Assembly: GCF_004005475.1 (NCBI RefSeq)
Contig: NZ_RZTZ01000001.1
Location: forward strand, 915,233-979,232
From: Niallia taxi
GTDB taxonomy: Bacteria > Bacillota > Bacilli > Bacillales > Cytobacillaceae
Length of the DNA stretch: 64,000 nt
Direction: 5' to 3'
The notes under the pieces were generated by a model. It made no database searches. It saw only the letters and a list, made by a program, of their open reading frames with translations, and was not told the DNA's origin. The position numbers and the translations under genes were made by a program. Positions 27,687 through 35,026 of the stretch are shown in pieces. Each line of letters starts with the position of its first letter. Within the stretch, counting starts at the first letter, position 1.

Positions 27687-27766
27687 AGGTTAACTTCAAC
27701 AACCTAATCACTAATTAGTTAACTTATTTGTGAACATTTACTGTTAGCTATAAGTTAACTTATAAT
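27687..27766 (+). promoter_or_regulatory. Three GTTAACTT boxes and promoter between divergent XRE genes
   Basis: Boxes: AGGTTAACTT (27687-27696), AGTTAACTT (27717-27725) and the perfect palindrome AAGTTAACTT (27752-27761). The last lies between TTTACT (-35, 27737-27742) and TATAAT (-10, 27761-27766), 18-base spacer, that would drive the gene at 27799. Operator function is inferred. Confidence 0.55.
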
Positions 27767-27798
27767 AGAAGCATCTTAGAAGAACGGGAGGAAAATAT

Positions 27799-28182
27799 AT
27801 GAGTTTTCCAGAAAGACTAAAGGCTCTTAGAAAGTCAGCTAATATTTCACAGCAAATATTAGGAGATGCAATGAACGTAACAAAAGTGTCTATTTCTGGA
27901 TATGAAAATGGCAATCGTAAGCCAGATACGGAAACACTGCAAAATCTCGCAGATTACTTTAATGTAAGCACAGATTATCTTTTAGGAAGATCTGCAGTTA
28001 TGGAAACTGCTTCACAATACGGCAGCGACATGCACTTAGCAATTCCTGCAGAAGATTACAGTATTCTTGTAGCCCTCCAAAGGTATCCTGATCTTCATCA
28101 CGCTCTAAAGGAAAACCCAGAAAAGGTTGCCGGGCAATTATTTCGTTTTTGGTCCTTTTTACAGGAAGAAAGCAAACTATAA
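27799..28182 (+). CDS. XRE-family HTH regulator (127 aa)
   Basis: The N-terminal HTH_3 domain (residues ~5-60) includes SQQILGDAMNVTKVSISGYENG and ends with the common FNVSTDYLLG. A ~60-residue helical C-terminal extension may dimerise or sense something. SD GGGAGG precedes the ATG. The promoter contains the palindrome AAGTTAACTT, suggesting autoregulation or control by the divergent 75-aa regulator. Confidence 0.88.
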   Translation: MSFPERLKALRKSANISQQILGDAMNVTKVSISGYENGNRKPDTETLQNLADYFNVSTDYLLGRSAVMETASQYGSDMHLAIPAEDYSILVALQRYPDLHHALKENPEKVAGQLFRFWSFLQEESKL

Positions 28183-28321
28183 ATCTATGTACGAAGATTT
28201 TCCTTAGTACCTTCATTATCCCCCATAAAAAACCTGACTTTGTTTTGGGTTAGAATACACTTAACTTTTTTATGTGCAAAGCGTACAATGATAATAAATC
28301 ACATAAGAAAGGTTGGTAATA

Positions 28322-28756
28322 ATGACAGACACACTCAAAACAATTCCTCGTCCCCTTGTACGAACAAACCAATGGGTCATATTTCTTTCTACCTTATTTA
28401 GCCTGCTCTTTCATTTGCACTGGGTATTGCTCATCCCCCTTATTGCAGGACTGCTTGGCTTACTTTTTAAATGGAATCCAATCATGAAATTTGCAGCTAT
28501 TTTCCTAAGAAAAAAAAGAAGTGAATATATAGCGGAAGACTGGGATCAGCAGGCATTTAACCAAGTCATTGCTGTAATCTGCCTTGCAGGGGCTGTCCTT
28601 TCCTTTCAATTAGGCTGGAGCATCCTTGGAACTGCCTTTACGATAATGGTAGGTCTTGCCTCCATTATTGCTATACTCGGCTTCTGTATTGGCTGCTTTA
28701 TCCGCTTTCAGTGGAAGCAATACCAGTATCGCAGGAATGCTGCTAAGACAAAATAA
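28322..28756 (+). CDS. DUF4395 family membrane protein
   Basis: About 144 residues with four hydrophobic helices (roughly 18-50 as a pair, then 82-125). The N-terminal IPRPLVRTNQW stretch is the DUF4395 hallmark I recall. The basic C terminus (RFQWKQYQYRRN) is presumably cytoplasmic. ATG 28322 is preferred over the in-frame TTG at 28313. It is convergent with a lipoprotein gene across a shared hairpin. Function unknown. Confidence 0.75.
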   Translation: MTDTLKTIPRPLVRTNQWVIFLSTLFSLLFHLHWVLLIPLIAGLLGLLFKWNPIMKFAAIFLRKKRSEYIAEDWDQQAFNQVIAVICLAGAVLSFQLGWSILGTAFTIMVGLASIIAILGFCIGCFIRFQWKQYQYRRNAAKTK

Positions 28757-28778
28757 AAACGGCAGTCACTGACTGCCG
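28751..28778 (-). terminator. Terminator of the Mn-riboswitch operon
   Basis: CGGCAGT / ACTGCCG hairpin followed on the minus strand by TTTTTATTTT. Confidence 0.8.
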
Positions 28779-28792
28779 CACTGCCAGAAGCT

Positions 28793-29239
28793 TTATTCAT
28801 TCCCTAGCTTTTGGATATTTTCATATATTCCTTGAATGTCCTGCAATGAATTCAGCAGTTCACTGTTTTGAAGAATATCAGGCTGAAAGGTACCTTCCTC
28901 GATAGCTGTAATCGCATCCTCGACACCAGCTTGAATTTTTTCATTTTGCGCACTTATTTGCCCATTTAAATCTTCCATTAATTTTGGTACCTCCACTTGA
29001 TTAAACTCTTCAATTTGCGCTTGAAAATCCTTTAATGTGCTCTCCAGCTTTTCAGCTGTCTCTGGATTTGTAACAGCGTCTTGTGCCATTGCTGGAAGCT
29101 CTTCAGCAAATGTTGCTGCCTCATTGGCATACTCTGTTGCTTCATTAACATAAGTAATAGTGTTTTTCGTCTCTTCAACAGGTGAGCAGCCTGCTGCAAT
29201 TACCAGCAGCATAGGTAAAGCTAACAATAATTTTTTCAT
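28793..29239 (-). CDS. Lipoprotein, DUF6376-like, downstream of a Mn2+ riboswitch
   Basis: About 148 residues. The signal peptide ends in the lipobox VIAAGC, so it should be lipid-anchored outside the membrane. The mature part is acidic and helical (repeated EEL/NEA heptads). Start ATG 29239 follows AAAGGAGTG. It lies 13 bp after the 39-aa peptide gene and shares a transcript with it, behind a yybP-ykoY riboswitch. Possibly the counterpart of B. subtilis YybP, but I cannot confirm this. Role in Mn2+ handling is inferred from position only. Confidence 0.75.
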   Translation of the reverse strand: MKKLLLALPMLLVIAAGCSPVEETKNTITYVNEATEYANEAATFAEELPAMAQDAVTNPETAEKLESTLKDFQAQIEEFNQVEVPKLMEDLNGQISAQNEKIQAGVEDAITAIEEGTFQPDILQNSELLNSLQDIQGIYENIQKLGNE

Positions 29240-29252
29240 TAAAATCACTCCT

Positions 29253-29372
29253 TTACTTTTTTCCCTTGCGCTTTTCCCATTCTTTTTTTAATAAGGGCAG
29301 CCCCTTTTCTTTCAGAATTTTAGCTCCTTCCTTTTGCACATACTTTTTCATAAGCTTTTTTAATGTAGACAT
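29253..29372 (-). CDS. 39-residue highly basic small protein in the Mn-riboswitch operon
   Basis: ATG at 29372 follows GGGAGGG (7-8 base spacing). The product, MSTLKKLMKKYVQKEG... ending EKRKGKK, is a lysine-rich amphipathic helix with no signal peptide. Its stop lies 13 bases before the lipoprotein start, and the lipoprotein SD overlaps its stop region, giving translational coupling. It matches no family I recognise. A tiny protein directly behind a Mn2+ riboswitch makes it a candidate small Mn-response regulator or membrane-binding peptide; this is inference. Confidence 0.6.
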   Translation of the reverse strand: MSTLKKLMKKYVQKEGAKILKEKGLPLLKKEWEKRKGKK

Positions 29373-29414
29373 TTTTTTCCCTCCCTTCATTAAATTCTAT
29401 AAAATAGGCATAAC

Positions 29415-29447
29415 AAAAAGACCTCACCAAATAAATGGCAAAGGTCT
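29415..29447 (-). terminator. Riboswitch expression-platform terminator
   Basis: Minus strand: AGACCTTTGCC-loop-GGTGAGGTCT then TTTTT. Its 5' arm contains the ACCTTTG that also closes P1 of the aptamer, so the two structures exclude each other. Confidence 0.8.
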
Positions 29448-29531
29448 CACAAACAACATATGTTGCCAACAAAGCCGAGGTCTCACTGACCTGTATTGAC
29501 GACTTTATTGTCTCAGTTACTCCCCTTTTGA
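29438..29531 (-). promoter_or_regulatory. Manganese riboswitch (yybP-ykoY family)
   Basis: On the minus strand the conserved elements occur in order: AAAGGGGAGTA, AAAGTCGTCAAT, CGGCTTTGTTG-CA, and GAGACCTTTG closing P1. This is the yybP-ykoY consensus, known to bind Mn2+. A sigma-A promoter lies just upstream and a competing terminator just downstream. The arrangement predicts that Mn2+ binding prevents termination and turns on the 39-aa peptide and the lipoprotein. Confidence 0.9.
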
Positions 29532-29562
29532 CAAAGGATATGTTCATTCAATTATTAGCTAT

Positions 29563-29591
29563 ATTATATAATATCATGAAATTTCAGTCAA
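29563..29591 (-). promoter_or_regulatory. Sigma-A promoter of the Mn-riboswitch operon
   Basis: TTGACT (29591-29586), 17-base spacer, TATAAT (29568-29563) on the minus strand, about 30 bases before the aptamer. Confidence 0.8.
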
Positions 29592-29604
29592 ATAAGCACC
29601 TTGT

Positions 29605-30510
29605 TTAGCTTAGTGCAATAGCAAGACTTATTATTGCTTCCTCATACAATTTCCTACTCCCTTTATCTGAGGCATATGCAAGCAGCAATACAAGTGTATA
29701 AACTGCTTTAAACTTAGCAAGCTCCAAGGAAATAGCATCCACCTCTCCATAAATGGCGAAAAATGCTTCCCTTTCTTCTTTATAGATTAAACTATAACAA
29801 ATCGCCAAATCGATTGCCGGATGGCCGAGATGCACATCGCCCCAATCAATAATCGCAGTTAATTCCTTGTTTTGATTAACAAGCATATTGCCTAAGTGAA
29901 GATCACCGTGCACTAGTACATCCCTTTTTGGCACCTCGATTGGCTCAACTTTCTGTGCATAGTTTATCGCCATATGTAGAATCGGACTCTCATTAAGCTC
30001 CAACAAATATTTCAGCTTTTCGATCATTCTAGGCTTCCGCTTTTCTATATCGAGGCGGGCAATTGTATCATATGGAACAGATATATCCGTTAGTTTGGCA
30101 ACAGGTATATGATGGAGACATTTTAGAAACTCTGCAAGTGGCCGAATGAGTTTTGAGCGATTACTTTTATCTAATTCAGCCGGCATATCACCTGGAAGAA
30201 ATTCATATCCTAAAAAGCTCCATTTATACTCTTTGGATTTTTCACCAAAAAATATTGGCACTGGTATTTTTATCGGTAACAAAGGTTGAAGAAATGGCAG
30301 TAAAGCAGCCTCTGTCCTCAAAAGATTCTCCGCTAATTGCCTGCGCGGAAAACGAAACACATATTGGCCATTAACTAAAAATATCGTATTATCAAAGCCT
30401 TCCCCCAGTTCCTTAATCGTCTCCATCCATATTTCTGGAACCTGCTTGCCAATTAATCGAACTGCCAATTCCTTTTCTACCACAATCTCTGGTGACCAAG
30501 CTTCTCCCAT
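29605..30510 (-). CDS. Aminoglycoside-phosphotransferase-family kinase
   Basis: 301 residues with the APH/choline kinase fold. The catalytic loop VHGDLHLGNML carries Asp and Asn, and the metal-binding IIDWGD follows; an N-terminal ATP-binding segment (GFDNTIFLVNGQYVFRFPRR) precedes. It phosphorylates a small hydroxylated compound; many such proteins are macrolide or other antibiotic kinases, but the substrate cannot be inferred. The start follows AGAGGTGGG. It is 14 bp downstream of a VOC-domain gene, likely an operon. Confidence 0.85.
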   Translation of the reverse strand: MGEAWSPEIVVEKELAVRLIGKQVPEIWMETIKELGEGFDNTIFLVNGQYVFRFPRRQLAENLLRTEAALLPFLQPLLPIKIPVPIFFGEKSKEYKWSFLGYEFLPGDMPAELDKSNRSKLIRPLAEFLKCLHHIPVAKLTDISVPYDTIARLDIEKRKPRMIEKLKYLLELNESPILHMAINYAQKVEPIEVPKRDVLVHGDLHLGNMLVNQNKELTAIIDWGDVHLGHPAIDLAICYSLIYKEEREAFFAIYGEVDAISLELAKFKAVYTLVLLLAYASDKGSRKLYEEAIISLAIALS

Positions 30511-30524
30511 TTTCCCACCTCTTT

Positions 30525-31010
30525 TTAGGTTTCTTTGTTTCCATACATCAGCTCCGTACTGTGCGAATAAAGTTCAATAATATTTCCGAAGGGATCTTCA
30601 CAGTATACTAAATGATACGGCTTCCCTGGCCATGTATTCCAAATATCACTTCTAATTGTCCCACCGGTTCTGCTTATTTCCTTTGCCTTTTCTTCCACAT
30701 TATCAACAACTAAACAAATATGAAAAAAACCAGCTTCGTGTATTTGTCTTTGCTTCATGCTCGTTTTAGGATCTTGAAACTCAAACAGTTCAACCCCTAC
30801 TTGGTTATCGCCAGTTAAATGAGCATTACGCATTTTTTTAATTTGCTTTCCTAATAAATCATTTGTCATATTTTCACTGTCTTCTTTTTCCTGAGAAAAG
30901 GAATATGGTCCAGCGATTAACTTAAAGCCAAGTGTATTTTCATACCAATCAATTGCTTTATCTAAATTATCCACTGCAAGTCCAATATGTGTAATAACTG
31001 CCAAAATCAT
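30525..31010 (-). CDS. VOC-family (glyoxalase-like) protein
   Basis: 161 residues with two beta-alpha-beta-beta-beta modules. Candidate metal ligands are the His in THIGLAV near the N terminus, Glu in GVELFEF, His in FFHICLVV and Glu in NIIELYS. Fits the glyoxalase/bleomycin-resistance/dioxygenase superfamily; methylmalonyl-CoA epimerase also has this length. Paired with a kinase-fold antibiotic-phosphotransferase-like gene 14 bp downstream. Function not determinable. Confidence 0.8.
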   Translation of the reverse strand: MILAVITHIGLAVDNLDKAIDWYENTLGFKLIAGPYSFSQEKEDSENMTNDLLGKQIKKMRNAHLTGDNQVGVELFEFQDPKTSMKQRQIHEAGFFHICLVVDNVEEKAKEISRTGGTIRSDIWNTWPGKPYHLVYCEDPFGNIIELYSHSTELMYGNKET

Positions 31011-31064
31011 CTCTCCTAATCTTTTTTATATTTCTATATATTCCCATCCCCATTTGAGTCAAAC

Positions 31065-31094
31065 AAAAAAGAGCTGGAATTTATCCAAAGCTCC
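31065..31094 (-). terminator. Terminator of the DUF454 gene
   Basis: GGAGCT-TTGGA / TTCC-AGCTC hairpin followed on the minus strand by TTTTTT. Confidence 0.7.
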
Positions 31095-31100
31095 TATTAA

Positions 31101-31496
31101 TCATTTTTTTATAATAATGTCCTTCGGTTCATCAGCCTTTGTTTTAATAATGAACATTGAAATTAACTGGACAATGGCAATGCAGGCAAGAATTAACCGC
31201 ATATACATATGCGGTGCAAAGTAAGCACTTATTCCAATGCATATATAGCAGGTGGCCAAAATTTTTATTTTTTGTTTTTTCGTTAGTTCTCCTTTTTTAA
31301 ACCCTTTAACGTATTCCTCATAAAATCTGGTTGAACGAAAATATGCATTTAGCCTTTCTGAGCTTCGTGTGTAAAAAAATGATGTTAGCAGCAAAAACGG
31401 AGTTGTTGGTAGTAATGGCAGAAATATCCCGAGAATACCGATTCCTAAAAATATCGTTCCTAGCACAATATAAATCCATTTATATAATTGCTTCAC
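31101..31496 (-). CDS. DUF454 (YbaN-family) membrane protein
   Basis: 131 residues. The N-terminal helix region contains GIFLPLLPTTPFLLL, the DUF454 signature, followed by a basic cytoplasmic loop (RSSERLNAYFRS...) and two further helices. GTG start at 31496. The best SD (GGAG) is 13 bases away, so initiation looks weak. Function unknown. Single gene with its own terminator. Confidence 0.85.
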   Translation of the reverse strand: MKQLYKWIYIVLGTIFLGIGILGIFLPLLPTTPFLLLTSFFYTRSSERLNAYFRSTRFYEEYVKGFKKGELTKKQKIKILATCYICIGISAYFAPHMYMRLILACIAIVQLISMFIIKTKADEPKDIIIKK

Positions 31497-31662
31497 TTTT
31501 CAATATTTGCTCCTTTCATCCAAACGCACTTGATTAATTAGTATTCATTAATATAATAGACCAGATTTTTTTATACCTTTATTATAGACGTATATGAACC
31601 TTCTTGAATGATCTTTTTTAATGTATACCCCAAAATTCACTTTTATGTGAACAAATAAAGAA

Positions 31663-32253
31663 TTATTCAATCATTTGATCTTTCCTACCCTTTTTCTCAC
31701 CTAAATACATAAAAAACTTTACTAGCAATACAGCAATAACAAACTGAAGATAATCAAACAGAAAAATAAAACCCACATTCATCCAGTGATAAAGCTGGAT
31801 ATAGTCAATTGCATTCGCAAAGCCACCAAGCACGATTCCTGTTCCGATGCTTGCGAAAATACCACCAATATACACATTTTTGTTCCGGTTCAAGCAATAT
31901 TGATATGTCAGCATAAATGTCACCGGAATGAACGATGTGTTAATAGATAAGTTAATATTCATCAATGGTGTAAGTGAAAAGGGATGAAAGACAAGTCCCT
32001 TCAATACTGCAACAGAATCTAAATAATTCATCAATGCATGAATGGCAAAGCCAAAGAATAAAATTTGGAAAATCCTTTTACGATCAATGAATATAAGCAA
32101 AAGAATAAGTGGCGCTAAGAGGAAAATAATATTAAGCCAGAAATGCCAGTTCTCAAAATCAGCAAAACGCCTCCAATACTCTGTATGAAAGTTATCCCCC
32201 TTGACCGTCATTTCCCTCATCTTATCGACCATTTGCTGTTGTTCCTGTTTCAT
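31663..32253 (-). CDS. CBO0543-like multi-pass membrane protein
   Basis: 196 residues. A ~38-residue polar N terminus is followed by five to six hydrophobic helices. The motif HFWLNIIFLLAPLILLLIFIDRKR resembles CBO0543-family proteins found in several copies in spore-formers. No catalytic motif is visible. A weak hairpin (TTCAC/GTGAA near 31636-31651) may end its transcript. Function unknown. Confidence 0.6.
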   Translation of the reverse strand: MKQEQQQMVDKMREMTVKGDNFHTEYWRRFADFENWHFWLNIIFLLAPLILLLIFIDRKRIFQILFFGFAIHALMNYLDSVAVLKGLVFHPFSLTPLMNINLSINTSFIPVTFMLTYQYCLNRNKNVYIGGIFASIGTGIVLGGFANAIDYIQLYHWMNVGFIFLFDYLQFVIAVLLVKFFMYLGEKKGRKDQMIE

Positions 32254-32404
32254 TTACAAACACCCACATTTTTCTTTTTGCTAATTAACATCTCCAAATC
32301 ACTTCTTAATACTCCCTAACAAGGAAAATAATTGCACTTTTTTAGACTATCTGCCACAATATAAACAGCATATATTTCCATATTTTAAAAATGGAGGTAA
32401 TTAC

Positions 32405-32635
32405 ATGAACAAAATCCATGAAACACAAATTGATGAAACTAAATATGTAAACAATAAGGAAGAAATATTTGTGCCCTCTGAATTTAAAGCAGCACAGCAA
32501 GTAACTGGCGATCGTTTCCCAGAGCAGGATTATAATGTCAGTACATTCCCAAAGCCTGTCCGATATGCCGGCTATGTGCTTGCCGCCTTTCTTGTCATAA
32601 TGGTTGGCTTCACCCTTTTTGCTATGTGGTTGTAA
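32405..32635 (+). CDS. Small single-pass membrane protein (76 aa)
   Basis: A polar, charged N-terminal ~50 residues and one C-terminal TM helix (YVLAAFLVIMVGFTLFAMWL) give a tail-anchored topology. ATG follows GGAGG (32391-32395). I do not recognise the family. It is flanked by convergent/divergent genes and has a short AGACA/TGTCT hairpin with T-run just downstream (32641-32671). Confidence 0.65.
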   Translation: MNKIHETQIDETKYVNNKEEIFVPSEFKAAQQVTGDRFPEQDYNVSTFPKPVRYAGYVLAAFLVIMVGFTLFAMWL

Positions 32636-32681
32636 TAGGCAGACACTAGTTAGTGGAACTGTCTTTTTTTTAATAGTTTTC

Positions 32682-32750
32682 AAAAAAAAAGGCATTATAA
32701 TCCAAAAAAATATCGTCTTTCGAATGATATTTTTCAGAGTAAAATGCCTC
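32682..32750 (-). terminator. Terminator of the FusB-like gene
   Basis: Outer arms GGCATT/AATGCC enclose a second AAATATC/GATATTT hairpin; a long T-run follows on the minus strand. Confidence 0.7.
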
Positions 32751-32757
32751 TTTACTT

Positions 32758-33408
32758 TTATTTAGCAAGTGCCTCACTCAAAAAAGCAGTTAAATGCTCA
32801 ACATTAGTTATTTGCTGATTGCATTCGGTACTGTCTGTACAAATTAAATTACCAATCGCTTTATAGTAATCTGGATTTTTTGACTTTTTTGCTTTGGTGA
32901 TAGTAGAAAAATAGGATACCTCTGTGAAGCAGTTACAAAAGGTGCAAAGATTTTTTTTACTTGTTGGCGTTAAACTGCCTTCAATGCCGACGAGCTTTCC
33001 ATTCAACTCATAGACAATAAACTTTTTATTCGACCTTAAATCATTCCAGCATAAATAAGTAAGCTTGCTGTAATCTATACTCTCTAAATCAGGCAGCTTT
33101 AGTTTTTTTTGCTTTGGAAACATTTTTTTCAGCTGCTGCTCGGTAACTAATGGAAAGGGTAATAAATAGGTTGCAAGACCCTCGATATATTGATTATATT
33201 CTTTATCTGATTTTAGTTTCGAAATATCCAGCATGTTTTGTTGTTCCATTGATGCATTTGGAAAAAGGGCAGAGATTCTGCTATTAGCTAAATCAATCAC
33301 AGCCATTAACACTTTTTCAGGTACATTTTTTTTCATGCTATCGTTTATTAAAGCAATCTGGCTTTTCACATAATTAAACTGTTCATTATTGATAAACTTG
33401 TTAGTCAT
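32758..33408 (-). CDS. FusB/FusC-like EF-G-binding protein
   Basis: About 216 residues, matching the 213-residue FusB family. A helical N-terminal domain is followed by a C-terminal zinc-finger domain with Cys pairs in LCTFCNC and ICTDSTECNQQ. FusB proteins bind elongation factor G, release it from stalled ribosomes and can give fusidic acid resistance. ATG 33408 is chosen because GGAGAT lies six bases upstream. In environmental Bacillaceae these are chromosomal; resistance is not implied. Confidence 0.8.
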   Translation of the reverse strand: MTNKFINNEQFNYVKSQIALINDSMKKNVPEKVLMAVIDLANSRISALFPNASMEQQNMLDISKLKSDKEYNQYIEGLATYLLPFPLVTEQQLKKMFPKQKKLKLPDLESIDYSKLTYLCWNDLRSNKKFIVYELNGKLVGIEGSLTPTSKKNLCTFCNCFTEVSYFSTITKAKKSKNPDYYKAIGNLICTDSTECNQQITNVEHLTAFLSEALAK

Positions 33409-33499
33409 TTCGTATCTCCATTTCATTATTTCTATCCTTATTCTAAATGCTGGTACGTCTTGCTTAAATGGATAAAATAACTTAGAAATGTTTTTTACA

Positions 33500-33535
33500 T
33501 AAAAAAGGCACTGATGTAAGCATCAGTGCTTTTTA
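33500..33535 (-). terminator. Terminator overlapping the end of the CD3324-like gene
   Basis: AAAAAGGCACTGATG / CATCAGTGCTTTTT. The stop codon of the upstream gene (33523-33525) lies inside the stem. Confidence 0.85.
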
Positions 33536-33795
33536 TGTGAATAAACTATTTTCTTTATCGTTTCTAAAGAAAGATAATATTCCTCCGCTAATTGAGGAAT
33601 ACTTCTGCCTTCTATAAAGGAATTTCTTATTTTGGCATTGCGGCAATCGAGCTGCTGCCTTCCTCCACTTGAACTTCCCCATTCCCGATATTCTGATTGC
33701 TGCTTAGGAATATATAGAGTCTCTCCCTGAATATATTTCTGGATTTCCAAAATGAGCTTTTCAGGAAGTACCTTATTTGCATTTGTATATTTCAA
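33523..33795 (-). CDS. CD3324-family HTH protein
   Basis: 90 residues. N-terminal KYTNANKVLPEKLILEIQKYIQGE matches the CD3324/Mor-like family; a C-terminal helix-turn-helix is likely in RSIPQLAEEYYLSLETIKKIV. Presumed DNA-binding regulator of unknown targets. The SD GGGGTGGAGCG precedes ATG 33795. The gene's last codons form part of the terminator hairpin. Confidence 0.75.
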   Translation of the reverse strand: MKYTNANKVLPEKLILEIQKYIQGETLYIPKQQSEYREWGSSSGGRQQLDCRNAKIRNSFIEGRSIPQLAEEYYLSLETIKKIVYSHKKH

Positions 33796-33872
33796 TTTCG
33801 CTCCACCCCTTATTTATTTATGAATAAAAGGAGCAAAGCCAAAATTATTAGAAAAGCTTATTAAGCGATATG

Positions 33873-33965
33873 TTAATTATTTCGCCCCATGCAAAGTATC
33901 GCCTTTCCAATAACAGGCTTTGCATGAGTGGATGAAGTACTAGATAATTCTTTATGATTATCCAT
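33873..33965 (-). CDS. Possible 30-residue peptide
   Basis: ATG 33965 follows AAAGGAGGTG with ideal spacing, and a TATAAT -10 element sits at 33996-33991. The product (MDNHKELSSTSSTHAKPVIG, then KAILCMGRNN) has a polar first half and one Cys near the end; it has no signal peptide. The coding region contains a 9-bp inverted repeat CATGCAAAG/CTTTGCATG (33888-33926). I recognise no family. The expression signals are the main support. Confidence 0.5.
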   Translation of the reverse strand: MDNHKELSSTSSTHAKPVIGKAILCMGRNN

Positions 33966-34128
33966 ATGTAAGCACCTCCTTTACGTTTTTATTATAACGA
34001 AGTTTACTCAGCAATTAAATTGTTTTTCTCTCTTTGAGTGGCGCATTCACAATCCAAGCCCATTATACATATATCGTTACAGAACCCTTTTATGCACATA
34101 AAAGCTTTGAAGACAGGAGGAAAAGAGG

Positions 34129-34800
34129 ATGAGTACGTCTGGTTTTGTCCCTGATAATTCAAACATAAAGAAGACAAGTGGGACTCCTAATCTCTTTTTT
34201 GATGCTAAAAACAATGTCGAGTTTGAAAAGGACGCTGATAATATTATTTATAAAGTGACCTCAACCCAGCTCCCGGCAATGGTTGGTGGCGCTTTTGCAG
34301 ATGTGTATCTTTCAAGTGGGCATATACGAGAGCCGCATTGGCATCCTAATTCATGGGAATTAGATGTCATTGTCTCAGGTGAAGCACAAATTTCTATTGT
34401 TGATCCTGATACAAATAAATTGCACAGTTATATTGCCAAAGCTGGTCAAGTTGTATTTATCCCTATGGGCTGGTGGCATTGGATAACTGCTTTGTCAGAT
34501 AAACTGCATATGCACCTCTTTTTCAACAATGACCAATTTGAAACAGCGTTAGGCTCCAATATGCTGCGGCTTACCCCACCAGAGGTATATCAGCTTTCAT
34601 ATGGTGTTGCTGCAGACAAAATAGCGGACATTTTAAGCCCCATTGATGCTGCAGTTGAAATCGGACCACCATCTAAATCTGCAGTCCGCAACGAAACGAA
34701 TACAAAGAATTCGACCATTACAACATCCGGTAACCAATCCAAACACCTGAAGTCAGAAGAAATAGTAGTTAATATTGGCTTTAAAAACATGAAGCTGTAA
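34129..34800 (+). CDS. Cupin-domain protein
   Basis: 223 residues. One cupin barrel (~residues 50-150) carries the metal motif HWHPNSWE (HxHx4E) and the second-motif His in GWWHWI. A ~60-residue Ser/Thr/Asn-rich, low-complexity C-terminal tail follows, unusual for enzymes and closer to spore-surface proteins. It resembles half of an oxalate decarboxylase-like bicupin. ATG follows AGGAGG. Single gene. Enzymatic activity is not certain. Confidence 0.75.
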   Translation: MSTSGFVPDNSNIKKTSGTPNLFFDAKNNVEFEKDADNIIYKVTSTQLPAMVGGAFADVYLSSGHIREPHWHPNSWELDVIVSGEAQISIVDPDTNKLHSYIAKAGQVVFIPMGWWHWITALSDKLHMHLFFNNDQFETALGSNMLRLTPPEVYQLSYGVAADKIADILSPIDAAVEIGPPSKSAVRNETNTKNSTITTSGNQSKHLKSEEIVVNIGFKNMKL

Positions 34801-34870
34801 ATGCGACAATCCAGCATGGCAAACCTTAAATTTTTATTTATAGTAATATCCTCATATCCAATAAAGCTAA

Positions 34871-34916
34871 AAAAAAGGCACCCTAATTAGTAGACATAGC
34901 CTACTAATTAGGGTGC
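34871..34916. terminator. Long terminator between cupin and KKHDD-repeat genes
   Basis: Sixteen-bp perfect arms from GCACCC to GGGTGC with an 8-base loop; the T-run is on the minus-strand side. Confidence 0.8.
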
Positions 34917-35026
34917 GCTTCATTCTGAGAAAAGCTTTTAAAAATTTGCGATTGGAAATGTATTAAGAAGACATGATAGAGAGGGGTTGTGAAATTAAAT
35001 TAGAAGATTATTAAGAAGACATCTTA

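Noticed and set aside
29320..29547. 75-codon minus-strand frame over the Mn riboswitch
   Set aside because: It covers the aptamer and terminator in a different frame from the 39-codon gene; RNA structure explains the region better.
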